Assembly (NCBI GenBank): GCA_036381495.1
Contig: DASVCS010000053.1
Coordinates: 1 to 44,036, forward strand
Length of the DNA stretch: 44,036 bases
Direction: 5' to 3'
From: DASVCS01 sp036381495
Lineage (GTDB): Bacteria; Gemmatimonadota; Gemmatimonadetes; Longimicrobiales; RSA9
A model generated the notes under the pieces. It was not told the DNA's origin. It did not search any database and saw nothing but the letters and a program-made list of their open reading frames with translations. Position 1 is the stretch's first letter, and the number at the start of each line of letters is the position of its first letter. Shown here piece by piece: positions 1-8,764 of this stretch. The position numbers were made by a program, and so were the translations under genes.

Positions 1-566
1 GGCTTGATCGGCCTGAGCAGGTGGTTGATCACGTGCAGATCGCGCTCGGTCGCCTGCGTCTCGAAATACGAGTCACCGTCCCCGGAGCGCCGCGTGCTGA
101 AGCCCATCCACGCCCCATCGATCTGTGCCTGGTTGTAGTCGCCGCCCCAGAGCACGAAGAACTTGTTGTTCGTGTTCACATCCCCAGGGTCCCGGTGGTA
201 GTAGCGCGCGCCCAGCCCCTCGGTGCCATCCGGGTAGTAGATCCAGTACTCGACCCACAGCTCGCGCACCTTGCGCCCGAGCGAGAAGCGCTGCTCGGCG
301 TGGGCATCGAGGTCGAGCTCTCGGCCCTCGTAGAAGAACTGGAGCGAGCGGCTGCCCGAGTGGGCGATCCGGTCGGTGACCGTCACGTTCTTGTTGCCGC
401 TCCAGGAAAATCCGTTCTCGCTGTGCGACAGACCCCCGCTCTCGAAACCATCGCGGAACAGCGCCCCGGCGATCCCCTGGGACGGGTCCACCGGCGTCTC
501 CTGTGCGGTGGCAGCGGAATCCGCGCAGGCGCCCGCGCCGACGAGTGCGGCAGCCAGCAGGATCAT
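1..566 (-). CDS. Secreted or lipoprotein jelly-roll-like protein, partial (C-terminus off the left edge)
   Basis: An open frame runs from ATG at 566 (or GTG at 569) leftwards past base 1, so only about 188 N-terminal residues are seen. It starts with a hydrophobic stretch (MILLAAALVGAGAC) ending in a cysteine that could be lipidated, although the lipobox is not canonical. Then comes a beta-rich region with FESG, SGSRSLQFFYEG, VEYWIYYPDG and NNKFFVLWGGDYN. That pattern (elongated-damage 'FEsG' start, aromatic strands, a W-rich core) is typical of concanavalin/LamG-like jelly rolls and polysaccharide-lyase-like proteins; I cannot name the family. The frame stays open upstream to an ATG at 731, which would add 55 Arg-rich residues before the hydrophobic segment. 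That extension has weaker GC3 and no clear ribosome site, so I prefer 566. It follows the deacetylase on the same strand after a 563 bp gap and may bind or cleave the polymer. Confidence 0.6.
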   Translation of the reverse strand, partial: MILLAAALVGAGACADSAATAQETPVDPSQGIAGALFRDGFESGGLSHSENGFSWSGNKNVTVTDRIAHSGSRSLQFFYEGRELDLDAHAEQRFSLGRKVRELWVEYWIYYPDGTEGLGARYYHRDPGDVNTNNKFFVLWGGDYNQAQIDGAWMGFSTRRSGDGDSYFETQATERDLHVINHLLRPIK

Positions 567-1129
567 CACGGGCGTATGGTCCTGCTCGCGTCGAGTGGTC
601 CGCCGACGTTCAGGCGTGGCGGCGCGGCGCTGCGCCGGAGCGGCAAACGTCCGGGCGGATCCACGCAGGCGACGTCCGACCGACCGCGGCATCGCCGCGA
701 TCCAGGGCAGAAGCATGGCGAGTCGAGACATGGGTTTCGATGGTCGTGATGGGTGGTGATGCCGATTGCGACGCGGACGGCGTTCGACATGACGTTCAGT
801 AGGATCGGCAGGGCGATCGCGGAACTGAAGAATCCATCGAGCGTTCACCGTACCCGCGCGCTGGACCCCTTCGTGGCCGGGGATTCCTGGTGCCGCGCCG
901 GCGGGCGGCAGTCGGTCCCGGTCGATCGGGAAGTGGCCGGCGGCAGCGCGAACGCGAGGCGGCGTGGACCGGGCCATGGGCTTCGATCCCTCGGTGACCA
1001 GGCGCACGCCTGCGCACCCGGCTCCGTTCGAGCGACGATGTGTCGTGGATTGCCGAAACGGCAAGAATTCGAGTCGGCCTGGTCTGGAAGATATGCCACG
1101 GGCACCAGCGCCGCAATGGCCGGTCGGGC
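567..1129. other. Gap without a convincing gene
   Basis: About 560 bases lie between the deacetylase stop and the start chosen for the partial secreted protein. Short open frames exist on both strands, but they are Arg/Pro-rich, mutually overlapping and have no ribosome sites or recognisable domains. The part from 567 to 731 may instead be the N-terminal extension of the partial gene. I see no clear terminator or promoter. Confidence 0.5.
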
Positions 1130-2077
1130 TCAGCCGCGGGCTCGCATCCTCATCGGCACGCCGGCCGCGCGCAGTTCGAAGCCTGCGACGGACACACCGG
1201 CGGGGATGTTGAGTCGCGGGAGTGCGTAGCGCTCGCGCGCGGGGTCGGCCGGGACCCAAGCGCCGTCGATCCGCAGCGCGCCTTCGTAGCCGAGGGCTTG
1301 CGCGCGGGCGCGCACCTCGGGGGAGCTGAGGCCGTACGGGTAGGAGATCCAGGGGAGCACGTTGTCGAAGCGTGCGCGGAGCCAGGCGAGCGGGCGGGCG
1401 AGTTCGTCGTCGAGCTCGGGGCCGGTCAGACGGCTCAGGTTCGGATGGCTCCACGTGTGAGAGGCGAAGGTGATTCCGGGGATCGCGGCGGCAGCGGAGA
1501 GTTGCGCCTCGGTGGCGGCCGTCTGGTGTGCCGGCACGGTGTTCACGGGCAGGCCGTGCGCCACTGCCCAGCGCCGGACCATCTCATCCCGGCCGCACAG
1601 CGCTTCGAGGCCGTGCCGCCGGACGTGGTCGGCGAGTCCCTCTGTCGGATGGGCGAGCGCGTCCCACCAGAACGAGCGGCCACCGATGAATGCGGGCGTG
1701 ATGAAGATCGTGGCCGGTAGCCCCCGCCGTCCGAGTTCTTCGATGCCGGCCGTCAGTGCGCCCTGGTAGGCGTCATCGAAGGTGATCACGGCGCGGGGTC
1801 GCCGCGAGGTGGAGGGCGCCGCGAAGAGCGCGCCGAGCGGGACCACCTCGTGCGTGCGCTCGAGCCGGTCGAGCTGTCGGGCGAACGCGTCGCGGGCGAG
1901 GTGGAGACTGGTATCGCCGCCGGCTGCCGCACCATCGGGGATGATGTTGTGGTAGGCGAGGATCATCGTCCGCCCGCGGCGGCGGCGCCGCGCAAACCGG
2001 GGCACGCCCGCGCCGCGGAGCAGCTTCTCGGCCGATGCCTTGAGGACCGTCCGCACTGCGTCAACGCGGCCGGACAC
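1130..2077 (-). CDS. Polysaccharide deacetylase (NodB homology, CE4)
   Basis: A 315-residue protein of the carbohydrate esterase 4 family, which removes N- or O-acetyl groups from sugars using a metal ion. Visible motifs: AYHNI near residues 41-45, TFDDAY with the paired aspartates at about 101-102 (base and metal ligand), and SHTWSHPN with the two metal-binding histidines at about 207 and 211; SYPYG lies further on. There is no signal peptide, so it may act on lipid-linked intermediates on the cytoplasmic side, unless the true export signal is missed. The GTG at 2077 gives the longest version, with a basic N-terminus; an internal ATG at 1966 just before the ILAYHN strand is an alternative, and neither has a strong ribosome site. 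It lies 111 bp after a GT4 gene on the same strand and is probably the last member of that operon. Confidence 0.85.
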   Translation of the reverse strand: MSGRVDAVRTVLKASAEKLLRGAGVPRFARRRRRGRTMILAYHNIIPDGAAAGGDTSLHLARDAFARQLDRLERTHEVVPLGALFAAPSTSRRPRAVITFDDAYQGALTAGIEELGRRGLPATIFITPAFIGGRSFWWDALAHPTEGLADHVRRHGLEALCGRDEMVRRWAVAHGLPVNTVPAHQTAATEAQLSAAAAIPGITFASHTWSHPNLSRLTGPELDDELARPLAWLRARFDNVLPWISYPYGLSSPEVRARAQALGYEGALRIDGAWVPADPARERYALPRLNIPAGVSVAGFELRAAGVPMRMRARG

Positions 2078-2188
2078 CGGGCGCGCGGTCCCGGATGCGC
2101 GCCGGGGCCGCCCACTCGTTCCGCCGGACGGCGTGGGGGCTACGCCGGGCGTGGTCGTACGCCGAGGTCGTGTCCACGTCCGCGTCGC

Positions 2189-3535
2189 TCAACGGCCGGT
2201 TGTCGCGGGTTCCGTCGGGGCGCCCCGGCGTCGCCGCGGGGAGGCCGCGGCCCGCGTCGCTCGCCCGGCGGAGTCGGAGAGGACCCGGTCGTAGACGGCC
2301 TCGACTTCCCTGGCGTAGCGCCGATTCGAGAACACCTCCGCCGCGCGGACGCGCCCGGCGCGCCCGAGTGCGGCGGCGAATTCCGGGTCGCGCAGTAGCC
2401 GGAGGATGGCGTCGGCCATGGGTTCCGTCGCCTTCGGCTCGACGAGCAGTCCGGTCTCGCCGTCGATCACGATGTCGAGTGGGCCGCCCGCGCGCGTGGC
2501 GACCACCGGCTTCCCCGTCGCCATGGCCTCGATGAGGACCATCCCGAACGGCTCCGGCTCGGTCGAGGCGTGCACGACCACATCCATCAGCCGCATCAGG
2601 GCCGGCACGTCGGCGCGGTATCCCGTGAGGATGATCCGATCTTCGAGTCCGCGCTCGGCGATCAGGCCGATGATCGCGTTGTAATACGCTTCCTCGCCGT
2701 CGGACCGATCTCCGACGATCATGGCGCGAGCCGATGGCTCGGCTTCGAACACACGCGCCGCGGCCAGCACGAACTCGCGGATGCCCTTCCAATCGACGAT
2801 CCTACCGAAGATGCCGAAGACCTTCGCGTCCGCGGGGATGCCGAACGCCTCACGGCGTGCGGATGGCGCATGGGCGTCGAACGCCGAAAGGTCGACACCG
2901 TCAAAGATGACGGAGATCCGATCGGCCGCGATGTTCAGCTCCCGGAGATTGTCCCGGATCGCCGAGGAGATCGCGATGTGGTGATGGACGAGCTTCGCGG
3001 AGGCGGCGACCACGCGGTCGACCGGCTGGAACCCGCGCGAGTGCGCAACGCACGGGACGCGAAGCAGCCGGGCCGCGAGCATGCCGGCGAACTGGCTCTC
3101 GATGCAGTTGTTGAGATGTACGAGAGCAACGCGGTGGCGGCGGCCGATGCGGTAGTACCGGAGCGCCTCCGGGAGCGTGATGAAGAGCATCCAGAATGCG
3201 TACCGGCACCAGCTCAGCAGTCGCGCCGCGGGTCTCCACCGGAAGAGCGGAAATGCTTGGATCCGCGTGTAGATGTGGTCGTGCCGCCACGGCTGCTTCG
3301 GCTCGAACTCGTGGTACTCGACGTCGGCCGCTTGTTCGTGAACGAACTCCGCCTGTTGTCCGGAAACCAGGATCGGCCGGTACCGCTGCCGGTCGAGCTC
3401 CTTCAGCATGTACAAGAGGCTGTTGATCGCCCCGCCGAACGTGGAGCTGTTGTCCAGGTACAGCACCGGGGCGGGTGCCTCATCCGCGCGGTACGACCGC
3501 CCGTTGTCGATGGCGCACACGGGTGTTTGTCTCAT
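2189..3535 (-). CDS. Glycosyltransferase family 4 (GT-B fold)
   Basis: A 448-residue cytoplasmic glycosyltransferase. The N-terminal Rossmann half begins with LYLDNSSTFGGAINSLLYML, the glycine-containing acceptor-side loop usual in GT4. The donor half carries FGIFGRIVDWKG and the E-x7-E signature EPFGMVLIE followed by AMATGKPVVAT, which binds the nucleotide-sugar. A longer frame reaches 3586, but ATG 3535 is chosen because it overlaps the stop of the sulfotransferase by 4 bp (ATGA), a sign of translational coupling. The last 30 or so residues are Arg/Ala/Pro-rich and unlike the family. Donor and acceptor cannot be read from sequence; the setting implies assembly of the repeat unit. Confidence 0.88.
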   Translation of the reverse strand: MRQTPVCAIDNGRSYRADEAPAPVLYLDNSSTFGGAINSLLYMLKELDRQRYRPILVSGQQAEFVHEQAADVEYHEFEPKQPWRHDHIYTRIQAFPLFRWRPAARLLSWCRYAFWMLFITLPEALRYYRIGRRHRVALVHLNNCIESQFAGMLAARLLRVPCVAHSRGFQPVDRVVAASAKLVHHHIAISSAIRDNLRELNIAADRISVIFDGVDLSAFDAHAPSARREAFGIPADAKVFGIFGRIVDWKGIREFVLAAARVFEAEPSARAMIVGDRSDGEEAYYNAIIGLIAERGLEDRIILTGYRADVPALMRLMDVVVHASTEPEPFGMVLIEAMATGKPVVATRAGGPLDIVIDGETGLLVEPKATEPMADAILRLLRDPEFAAALGRAGRVRAAEVFSNRRYAREVEAVYDRVLSDSAGRATRAAASPRRRRGAPTEPATTGR

Positions 3536-4431
3536 GCCGTCGCCGCAGCCAAGCTCGGGAGGGTCCCGCCGTGGACCGTGGTCCATTCGGGAAACTCCCG
3601 GCCGAGGAAGGCGCTCAATTCCTGGACCTTCTCGAGCTGCCCGGGCCGCAGGAACTCGACGACCTCATCGATGGGCTCGGCGGCGGGGCGCACCGGTTCG
3701 AGGGCGAGGGCGCGGGTCGCCGCCTCGCGCCACCGTTTCGGGACGTACGGCGCGACGGTCGCCCAGAACCTCGAATGCTGGAACCGGGTCATGAGTCCGC
3801 GCCCCTTCGGCTTCAGCAACGCCTCCGGCCTCGCGTTTCGCACCTCGAACTCCGTCGGGCCCGCCGTGGGGTCGACGCCGAGCCAGCGCAGCACGCGGTC
3901 CATGACGCGGGCGGGGTCCGCCGCGAGCTGCTCGAACGTCAGGAGCAGCACGCGATCCCGACCGAAGAGATCGAAGTACGGCGTGAGCTGCATCTTGTAG
4001 TCGCTGAACGCCGTGTATCGCACCTCCCGCTTCATTGCCGTGAGGATCGGCCGGTGCTCGGCACGCTGCTTCACGTGGTGCCAGTACTGGCTGATCGCGC
4101 GATCGATCGGATCCCGCATGAGATAGATGAAACGCGCATCCGGGTTGAAGCGGGCGATCCGTTCCGGAACGCCCTGATAGATCGGCAACTTCGAGTAGTG
4201 CGTGCTCGATTCGCCAATGACCTTCGCTCCATCCGCGCCCGCGAAGAGCCCCCGGTACCACGCCTCGTCCTTCGGGAACGCTGTGATCTCCGGGACGAAG
4301 TAGCCGGGTTCCTTGACGCTGGACATGCACACCTCGGGGTGGGCGTCGAGGTAGTAGTGCAACGACGTCGTTCCGGATTTCGCGGCGCCGATGATGAAGA
4401 GGTTCGGCCGGGGTCCATCCCGGTGCATCAT
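3532..4431 (-). CDS. PAPS-dependent carbohydrate sulfotransferase
   Basis: A 299-residue member of the sulfotransferase superfamily, which moves sulfate from PAPS to a hydroxyl, here probably on a sugar. The 5'-phosphosulfate loop is IIGAAKSGTTSLHYYL (residues about 13-28). The 3'-phosphate-binding segment is YLMRDPIDRAISQYWHH, with Arg and Ser at about 106 and 114. A longer frame reaches 4560, but the AGGAGG motif at 4436-4441 places the start at ATG 4431 or, with better spacing, the next codon ATG 4428. It couples to the following GT4 through an ATGA overlap. A sulfotransferase in a bacterial glycan operon implies an anionic, sulfated polymer or glycolipid, provided the genome also makes PAPS. 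Confidence 0.88.
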   Translation of the reverse strand: MMHRDGPRPNLFIIGAAKSGTTSLHYYLDAHPEVCMSSVKEPGYFVPEITAFPKDEAWYRGLFAGADGAKVIGESSTHYSKLPIYQGVPERIARFNPDARFIYLMRDPIDRAISQYWHHVKQRAEHRPILTAMKREVRYTAFSDYKMQLTPYFDLFGRDRVLLLTFEQLAADPARVMDRVLRWLGVDPTAGPTEFEVRNARPEALLKPKGRGLMTRFQHSRFWATVAPYVPKRWREAATRALALEPVRPAAEPIDEVVEFLRPGQLEKVQELSAFLGREFPEWTTVHGGTLPSLAAATA

Positions 4432-4664
4432 CGATCCTCCTGAAGCTGTGCGATCGAAGGCGCGGCCGCACCGCGTGCCGGATCCTCCGGACGCGGTACC
4501 GGGGCGCGCCGAACGTCTGTCCGTCCGATTCGGACGCGCGCGTCGGGATCGTGTCGCCACATCGCGACAACTGCCGCACCATTGCTGCGGATCCGGGGGT
4601 CCGGTGCCGGCGAGAAAAGGTGCTGTATGGTCATGATGGGCGTGAGATCCGGGCGCCGAAGTCT

Positions 4665-5837
4665 TCAGGCGGGGGCAAGATCAGTGCCGCGGGCGGCGAG
4701 CCGTTCGAACACCCGCTCGTAGGCCGCGGCGCAGCGCTCGATGCGGTACGACTCGAAGCGCTCGCGGTTTGCGCGGCCGATGCGGCGCGCGCCCTCGCGA
4801 TCGTGACGCAACATGGCCAGTGCCGCCGCCAGCGATGCGTCATTGCCGGCGGGCGTGACGAAGCCGGTTTCGCGGTCGCGGAGGAAGTCGACCTGCCCGC
4901 CGTGGTCGGGTGCGATGACCGGGAGGCCGGCGGCCATGGCCTCGAGGTAGACGAGGCCGAAGCCTTCGTGCAACGTGCTCGACACGTAGGCATCGGCGGC
5001 GTGCAGGATCTGCCACTTCCGGACGTCGTCGACCCAGCCGGTGAAGTGGACGCGACTGGCGATGCCGAGCCGTGTCGCCAGGTTGCGGAGCGCGTCCAGT
5101 TCGGGGCCGCTGCCGACGACGACGAGGGAGGTCTCCGCGCACTCGGGCCGGGCGAGGACGCCGAGGAGCCGGTCGACCGCCTTGCGCCGGACGAGCCGCC
5201 CGACGGTGACGGCGAGGAAGCCGTCCTCCGGCAGGCCGAGCTCGGCGCGCGATTGCGGCGGCACGCGCGGCACGCGGATCCCGAGCGGAATGATCTCGAT
5301 GGGGCCGCGGTAGCCGTAGTAGCGGTAGGCGTTGTCTCTCGTGTTCGTGGACTGCGCGACGACGACGTCGGAACGCCGCAACACGGTTGTCACGGCGGCG
5401 CGTACGCCGGGCAGCCGGTGCGGCGATGTCCGCTTCGAGGGGTCGTAGATGTCACCGCCGTGGAGTGTGAGCACGTGCGGCACGCGCGCCCTGCGCGCCG
5501 GCGGCAGCGAGCCGACACCGGTCGGAACCGCGAAGTGGGCGTTGACCACGTGGAACGCGCGGGTGCGCAGCAGCCGCGCTCCGTGGACCCACGCCATGGG
5601 TGGGTAGCTGATGAGCGAGACCAGCGATGCCGCCGCCCGGTCCGTCCGGCCGAAGACCGGGACGCGATGGATCCGTACGCCGCCCGGCGTGGTCTCGAAC
5701 GCCGGCAACCCGGGGAACGCCGAGGTGATCACGTACACGTCGTGCCGCTTCGCCAGTTCCTCGGCGATCAGCGCGTGAGCGACACCGCCCCCGCCACCCA
5801 CCGGCGGGTATTCGTAGTTGAACATCAGGATTCTCAT
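4665..5837 (-). CDS. Glycosyltransferase family 4
   Basis: A 390-residue GT4 enzyme. It begins directly with MRILMFNYEYPPVGGGGG, the glycine-rich N-terminal loop of family members acting on lipid-linked acceptors. The C-terminal half has VTVGRLVRRKAVDRLL and the E-x7-E motif EGFGLVYLE followed by AMAAGLPVIAPDHGGQ. The ATG at 5837 abuts the TAG of the GlpD-like gene with no spacer, so the two are almost certainly co-translated. A 233 bp gap follows before the sulfotransferase; I see no gene in it. Donor and acceptor are unknown. Confidence 0.9.
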   Translation of the reverse strand: MRILMFNYEYPPVGGGGGVAHALIAEELAKRHDVYVITSAFPGLPAFETTPGGVRIHRVPVFGRTDRAAASLVSLISYPPMAWVHGARLLRTRAFHVVNAHFAVPTGVGSLPPARRARVPHVLTLHGGDIYDPSKRTSPHRLPGVRAAVTTVLRRSDVVVAQSTNTRDNAYRYYGYRGPIEIIPLGIRVPRVPPQSRAELGLPEDGFLAVTVGRLVRRKAVDRLLGVLARPECAETSLVVVGSGPELDALRNLATRLGIASRVHFTGWVDDVRKWQILHAADAYVSSTLHEGFGLVYLEAMAAGLPVIAPDHGGQVDFLRDRETGFVTPAGNDASLAAALAMLRHDREGARRIGRANRERFESYRIERCAAAYERVFERLAARGTDLAPA

Positions 5838-7556
5838 CTACGCCCCGCGCATCGGCGTCGCCGGCGCGAGCGCGCGGGCCGCGGTTCTGTCCGGCGTATA
5901 CGGCCAGCGCGCCTCTTCGATCTCTCGCACCGTGCGGTCCCGGTCCCAACCGAGTTCCGCCGCCATGAGCCGCGCACACTCGGCCACCGCGGCGGGGGCG
6001 GGCGGCCGCGCGGTCCCCAGCTCCGTGCGCCGGAACACGACGTCGCCGAGCTTGCGCGCCATCTCGGACCGCACCGCGTGGACCACCTCGGCGCCGATCA
6101 CACTCGAACCCGGCAGCGGCCGAGCAAGGGAGGGCTCCTCCCGCGCCAGCCGGATCACCCGCCGACACTCGGTGCCGTAGTTCCGGCCGAGCGCGATCAC
6201 CACATCCCGACCCAGCCTCGCTCCGTGCTCCGCCACCAGCGCGGCCTGGAACGCTTCGAAGTCCTCGATCCCGCCTCCCGGCAGAGCCAGTTCCGCGGTC
6301 CGCGAGGCCGCCGGCTCGCGGCCGAGCTTCTCCAGCACCCGGGCGACCGCTCGCTCGGCCACGCCGCGCGCCGTGGTCAGACGCACGCCCAGGACCGTCA
6401 CGAGACCATCGAGGCCGTCCGTCCGCGCATGGTCGATGATGAGAGAACGCTTCCCGTAGCGCAGGTGCGTCGCGCCCGGCTCGTTCTCGCCGAAGAGCAC
6501 CAGTCCCGTGTTGCAGAGCGCCACATCATCCAGTGTCAGCCGGAGCGGAGGGTGGGCCGCGTTGATCTCGTCGATGAACGCTTCGAGCTCCGCCGTCGTG
6601 ATGCCGACGTCATCCGGCGCGCCCTTCCACACCTTGTGCCACACGCCCACCAGAGTCACGTCTCGCCACGGCACCAGGAAGAGGTGGCGCGCCCGCCGGC
6701 TCAGGATCGCGTCCGGGTCGCGCGTCCGGCCGAGAACCGCGAGTGCGACGCGACGGGTCAGCCGGCGCGGCACGATGAAGCAGGCATCGCGTGAAAACGG
6801 CCTTCGGCCCGCCGCTCCGAGCCGTGGCAGCGTGGCGAGCAGATACTCGGCCCAGGGGCCGGCGGCGTTGAGGACGACGCGGCCGCGAATGTTCAGCGGA
6901 TCGCCGGTCAGCGCGTCAAGGGCGGTGACCCCGCGGATGCGGTCGCCCGACCGGAGGAATCCGGTGACGCGGACGTAGTTGGCGGCATCGCACCCGGCGC
7001 GGGTGGCGGCCTTGAGGAATGCGAGTGCGAGCCGGGGCGGGTTGTAGATCTGTGCGTCGTGGAAGAGTGCGCCGCCGGTCAGCCCCTTGGTCTGGAGGTC
7101 GGGGAAGAGGGAGAGGCATTCCCGTCGGCCCACCATGCGTCCTGGCGGAATCCGGCGCGCGGGGTCGCGGATGGCCCGGTTCCGGTCCGCCGTCAGCGCG
7201 TCGTAGATCCGCATGCCGGCGGCGAGGAGCGCCCTGCCCCGCGTGCCGTGGCCATAGGTCGGGATCAGGATCGGCAGCGGCGCCACCAGGTGCGGTGCGA
7301 TGCGGAGCAGCGCGCTGCGATCGCGGCTCGACTCGCGGATTCTCGCTACATCGGCGTGTTGGAGGTAGCGGATCCCGCCATGCACCATCCGGAACGAGTT
7401 GGCCGAAGTCGCGTGCGCGAAGTCGCCCTGCTCGACGAGCGCGACGCGCAGCCCGCGCAGGGCGGCATCCCACGCGGCGCAGGCTCCGTAGATCCCGCCC
7501 CCGATGATGACGACGTCGTATTCCCTGGTCGCGAGTTCGGCAACGGCTCGTACCAC
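5838..7556 (-). CDS. GlpD-like FAD-dependent glycerol-3-phosphate dehydrogenase/oxidoreductase
   Basis: This belongs to the DAO/GlpD family, which oxidises glycerol-3-phosphate to dihydroxyacetone phosphate with FAD and passes electrons to quinone. The FAD site is EYDVVIIGGGIYGACAAWDA. It is followed by SANSFRMVHGGIRYLQ, the counterpart of the family's conserved substrate/FAD loop, and the C-terminal alpha-helical GlpD domain appears present. The frame is open up to 7715 (ATG at 7715 and 7688), but the first 50 or so residues of that version are low-complexity and lie in the divergent promoter region. The GTG at 7556 puts the dinucleotide motif at the usual distance from the N-terminus; the start remains uncertain. 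It sits in a glycosyltransferase operon rather than beside glpF/glpK, so the true substrate may be a glycerol-phosphate or polyol unit of the glycan. That role is inference. Confidence 0.82.
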   Translation of the reverse strand: MVRAVAELATREYDVVIIGGGIYGACAAWDAALRGLRVALVEQGDFAHATSANSFRMVHGGIRYLQHADVARIRESSRDRSALLRIAPHLVAPLPILIPTYGHGTRGRALLAAGMRIYDALTADRNRAIRDPARRIPPGRMVGRRECLSLFPDLQTKGLTGGALFHDAQIYNPPRLALAFLKAATRAGCDAANYVRVTGFLRSGDRIRGVTALDALTGDPLNIRGRVVLNAAGPWAEYLLATLPRLGAAGRRPFSRDACFIVPRRLTRRVALAVLGRTRDPDAILSRRARHLFLVPWRDVTLVGVWHKVWKGAPDDVGITTAELEAFIDEINAAHPPLRLTLDDVALCNTGLVLFGENEPGATHLRYGKRSLIIDHARTDGLDGLVTVLGVRLTTARGVAERAVARVLEKLGREPAASRTAELALPGGGIEDFEAFQAALVAEHGARLGRDVVIALGRNYGTECRRVIRLAREEPSLARPLPGSSVIGAEVVHAVRSEMARKLGDVVFRRTELGTARPPAPAAVAECARLMAAELGWDRDRTVREIEEARWPYTPDRTAARALAPATPMRGA

Positions 7557-7765
7557 CTGCCCACCGGATTCGGAAGAGCGCCCGTGGGGCGCCGGCGTGG
7601 TGGCGGCCGGCGTGGGCGGCGGGGATGCGGATGCCAGAACCGTGCCGGCACATCCGGCGGTCGGCCGTCGGATCCGGCGCCCACTCATCGCCGCCGCGGA
7701 TCCGGGCGGTCCCAATATTGCATCAGGCCCGCCATCCGGTTCTGTCGGCCTTCCCCCCGAAGCTC

Positions 7766-8764
7766 ATGCGTGTCCTGGTCACCGGTGGCACCGGCTTCAT
7801 CGGATCGCGGCTCGCTCGCCGCCTGCTCGACGCAGGGCATTCCGTGCGGATCCTCTCGCAGATCAACACGCCGGCGGAGGCGGAGAACGCCTCGGATCTG
7901 CTGCGCGCGGGTGCGGAGCTGATCGAGGCGGATGTCGCGGATCGCGGGGTGTACGGGCGGGCGCTCGACGGCGTGGACGTGGTCCACCACATCGCGGCGA
8001 TGATGCGGGAGGCGGCGGTCCCGGACCGGGTCTTCTGGGACACGAACTTCCGGGCGACGCAGGATCTGTTGATCGCGGGCCGCGAGCGGGGTGTGCGCCG
8101 GTTCGTCTACTGTAGCACGATGGGGGTGACGGGCGACATCCGCGGGCGGCTGGTGGACGAGACGGCGCCGTACCGGCCGGGGGACATCTATCAGCGGACG
8201 AAGGCGGCGGCGGAGGAGTGGGTCCTGGCGGAGGCGGCGCGTACGGGGTTCGCGGCGACCGCGGTGCGGCCGGCGGATGTCTACGGCCCCGGGGACCGCC
8301 GGCTGCTGAAGCTGTTCCGGATGATCCGGAAGGGCACGTTCTTCTATCTCGGCGATGGTCGCGGCCGTCGCCACATGATCTACGTGGACGACCTGGTGGA
8401 CGGGATGCTGGCGGCGCAGACCCGGCCCGAAGCGGTCGGCCACGTCTTCCTCCTGGCGGGTCCGAGCCCGGTCCCGCTGCGCGAGCTGGTCGAGACGATC
8501 GCGCGCAAGCTCGGCGTCCCGCCGCCGCGTCTGCGCCTGCCGTACGCGCCCGTCCGGGCGCTGTCCGCCGTGGTCGAGGCGGCGTGCCGTCCGCTCGGCG
8601 TGCAGCCGCCGATCTACCCGCGGCGGGTCGAGTTCTACGCACACGACTATGCGTTCGACACCTCGAAGGCCCGGGCGCGGCTCGGCTTCGTGCCGCGTAC
8701 GGACCTCGACGAGGGAATCGCCCGAACCCTGGATGCCTACCGGCACGGAGGACTCCTGCAATGA
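7766..8764 (+). CDS. NAD-dependent epimerase/dehydratase (extended SDR)
   Basis: A 332-residue extended short-chain dehydrogenase/reductase. The NAD(P) loop TGGTGFIGSRLARRLL is at residues about 8-23. CSTMGVTG provides the catalytic Ser/Thr region, and YQRTK gives the Tyr-x3-Lys pair. These enzymes epimerise, dehydrate or reduce nucleotide-sugars (or related ketones). The C-terminal region (HMIYVDDLVDGML and beyond) is standard for the family. The frame extends back to 7625, but ATG 7766 begins right at the first beta strand (MRVLVTGG). The gene heads a plus-strand operon divergent from the GlpD-like gene. Its stop overlaps the methyltransferase start by 4 bp (ATGA). The precise sugar cannot be assigned. 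Confidence 0.88.
   Translation: MRVLVTGGTGFIGSRLARRLLDAGHSVRILSQINTPAEAENASDLLRAGAELIEADVADRGVYGRALDGVDVVHHIAAMMREAAVPDRVFWDTNFRATQDLLIAGRERGVRRFVYCSTMGVTGDIRGRLVDETAPYRPGDIYQRTKAAAEEWVLAEAARTGFAATAVRPADVYGPGDRRLLKLFRMIRKGTFFYLGDGRGRRHMIYVDDLVDGMLAAQTRPEAVGHVFLLAGPSPVPLRELVETIARKLGVPPPRLRLPYAPVRALSAVVEAACRPLGVQPPIYPRRVEFYAHDYAFDTSKARARLGFVPRTDLDEGIARTLDAYRHGGLLQ

Noticed and set aside
4551..6794. A 747-codon plus-strand open frame
   Set aside because: It lies antisense to the GT4 and GlpD-like genes, which have clear motifs; its translation is Arg/His/Asp-rich with no domain, an effect of high GC3 on the other strand.
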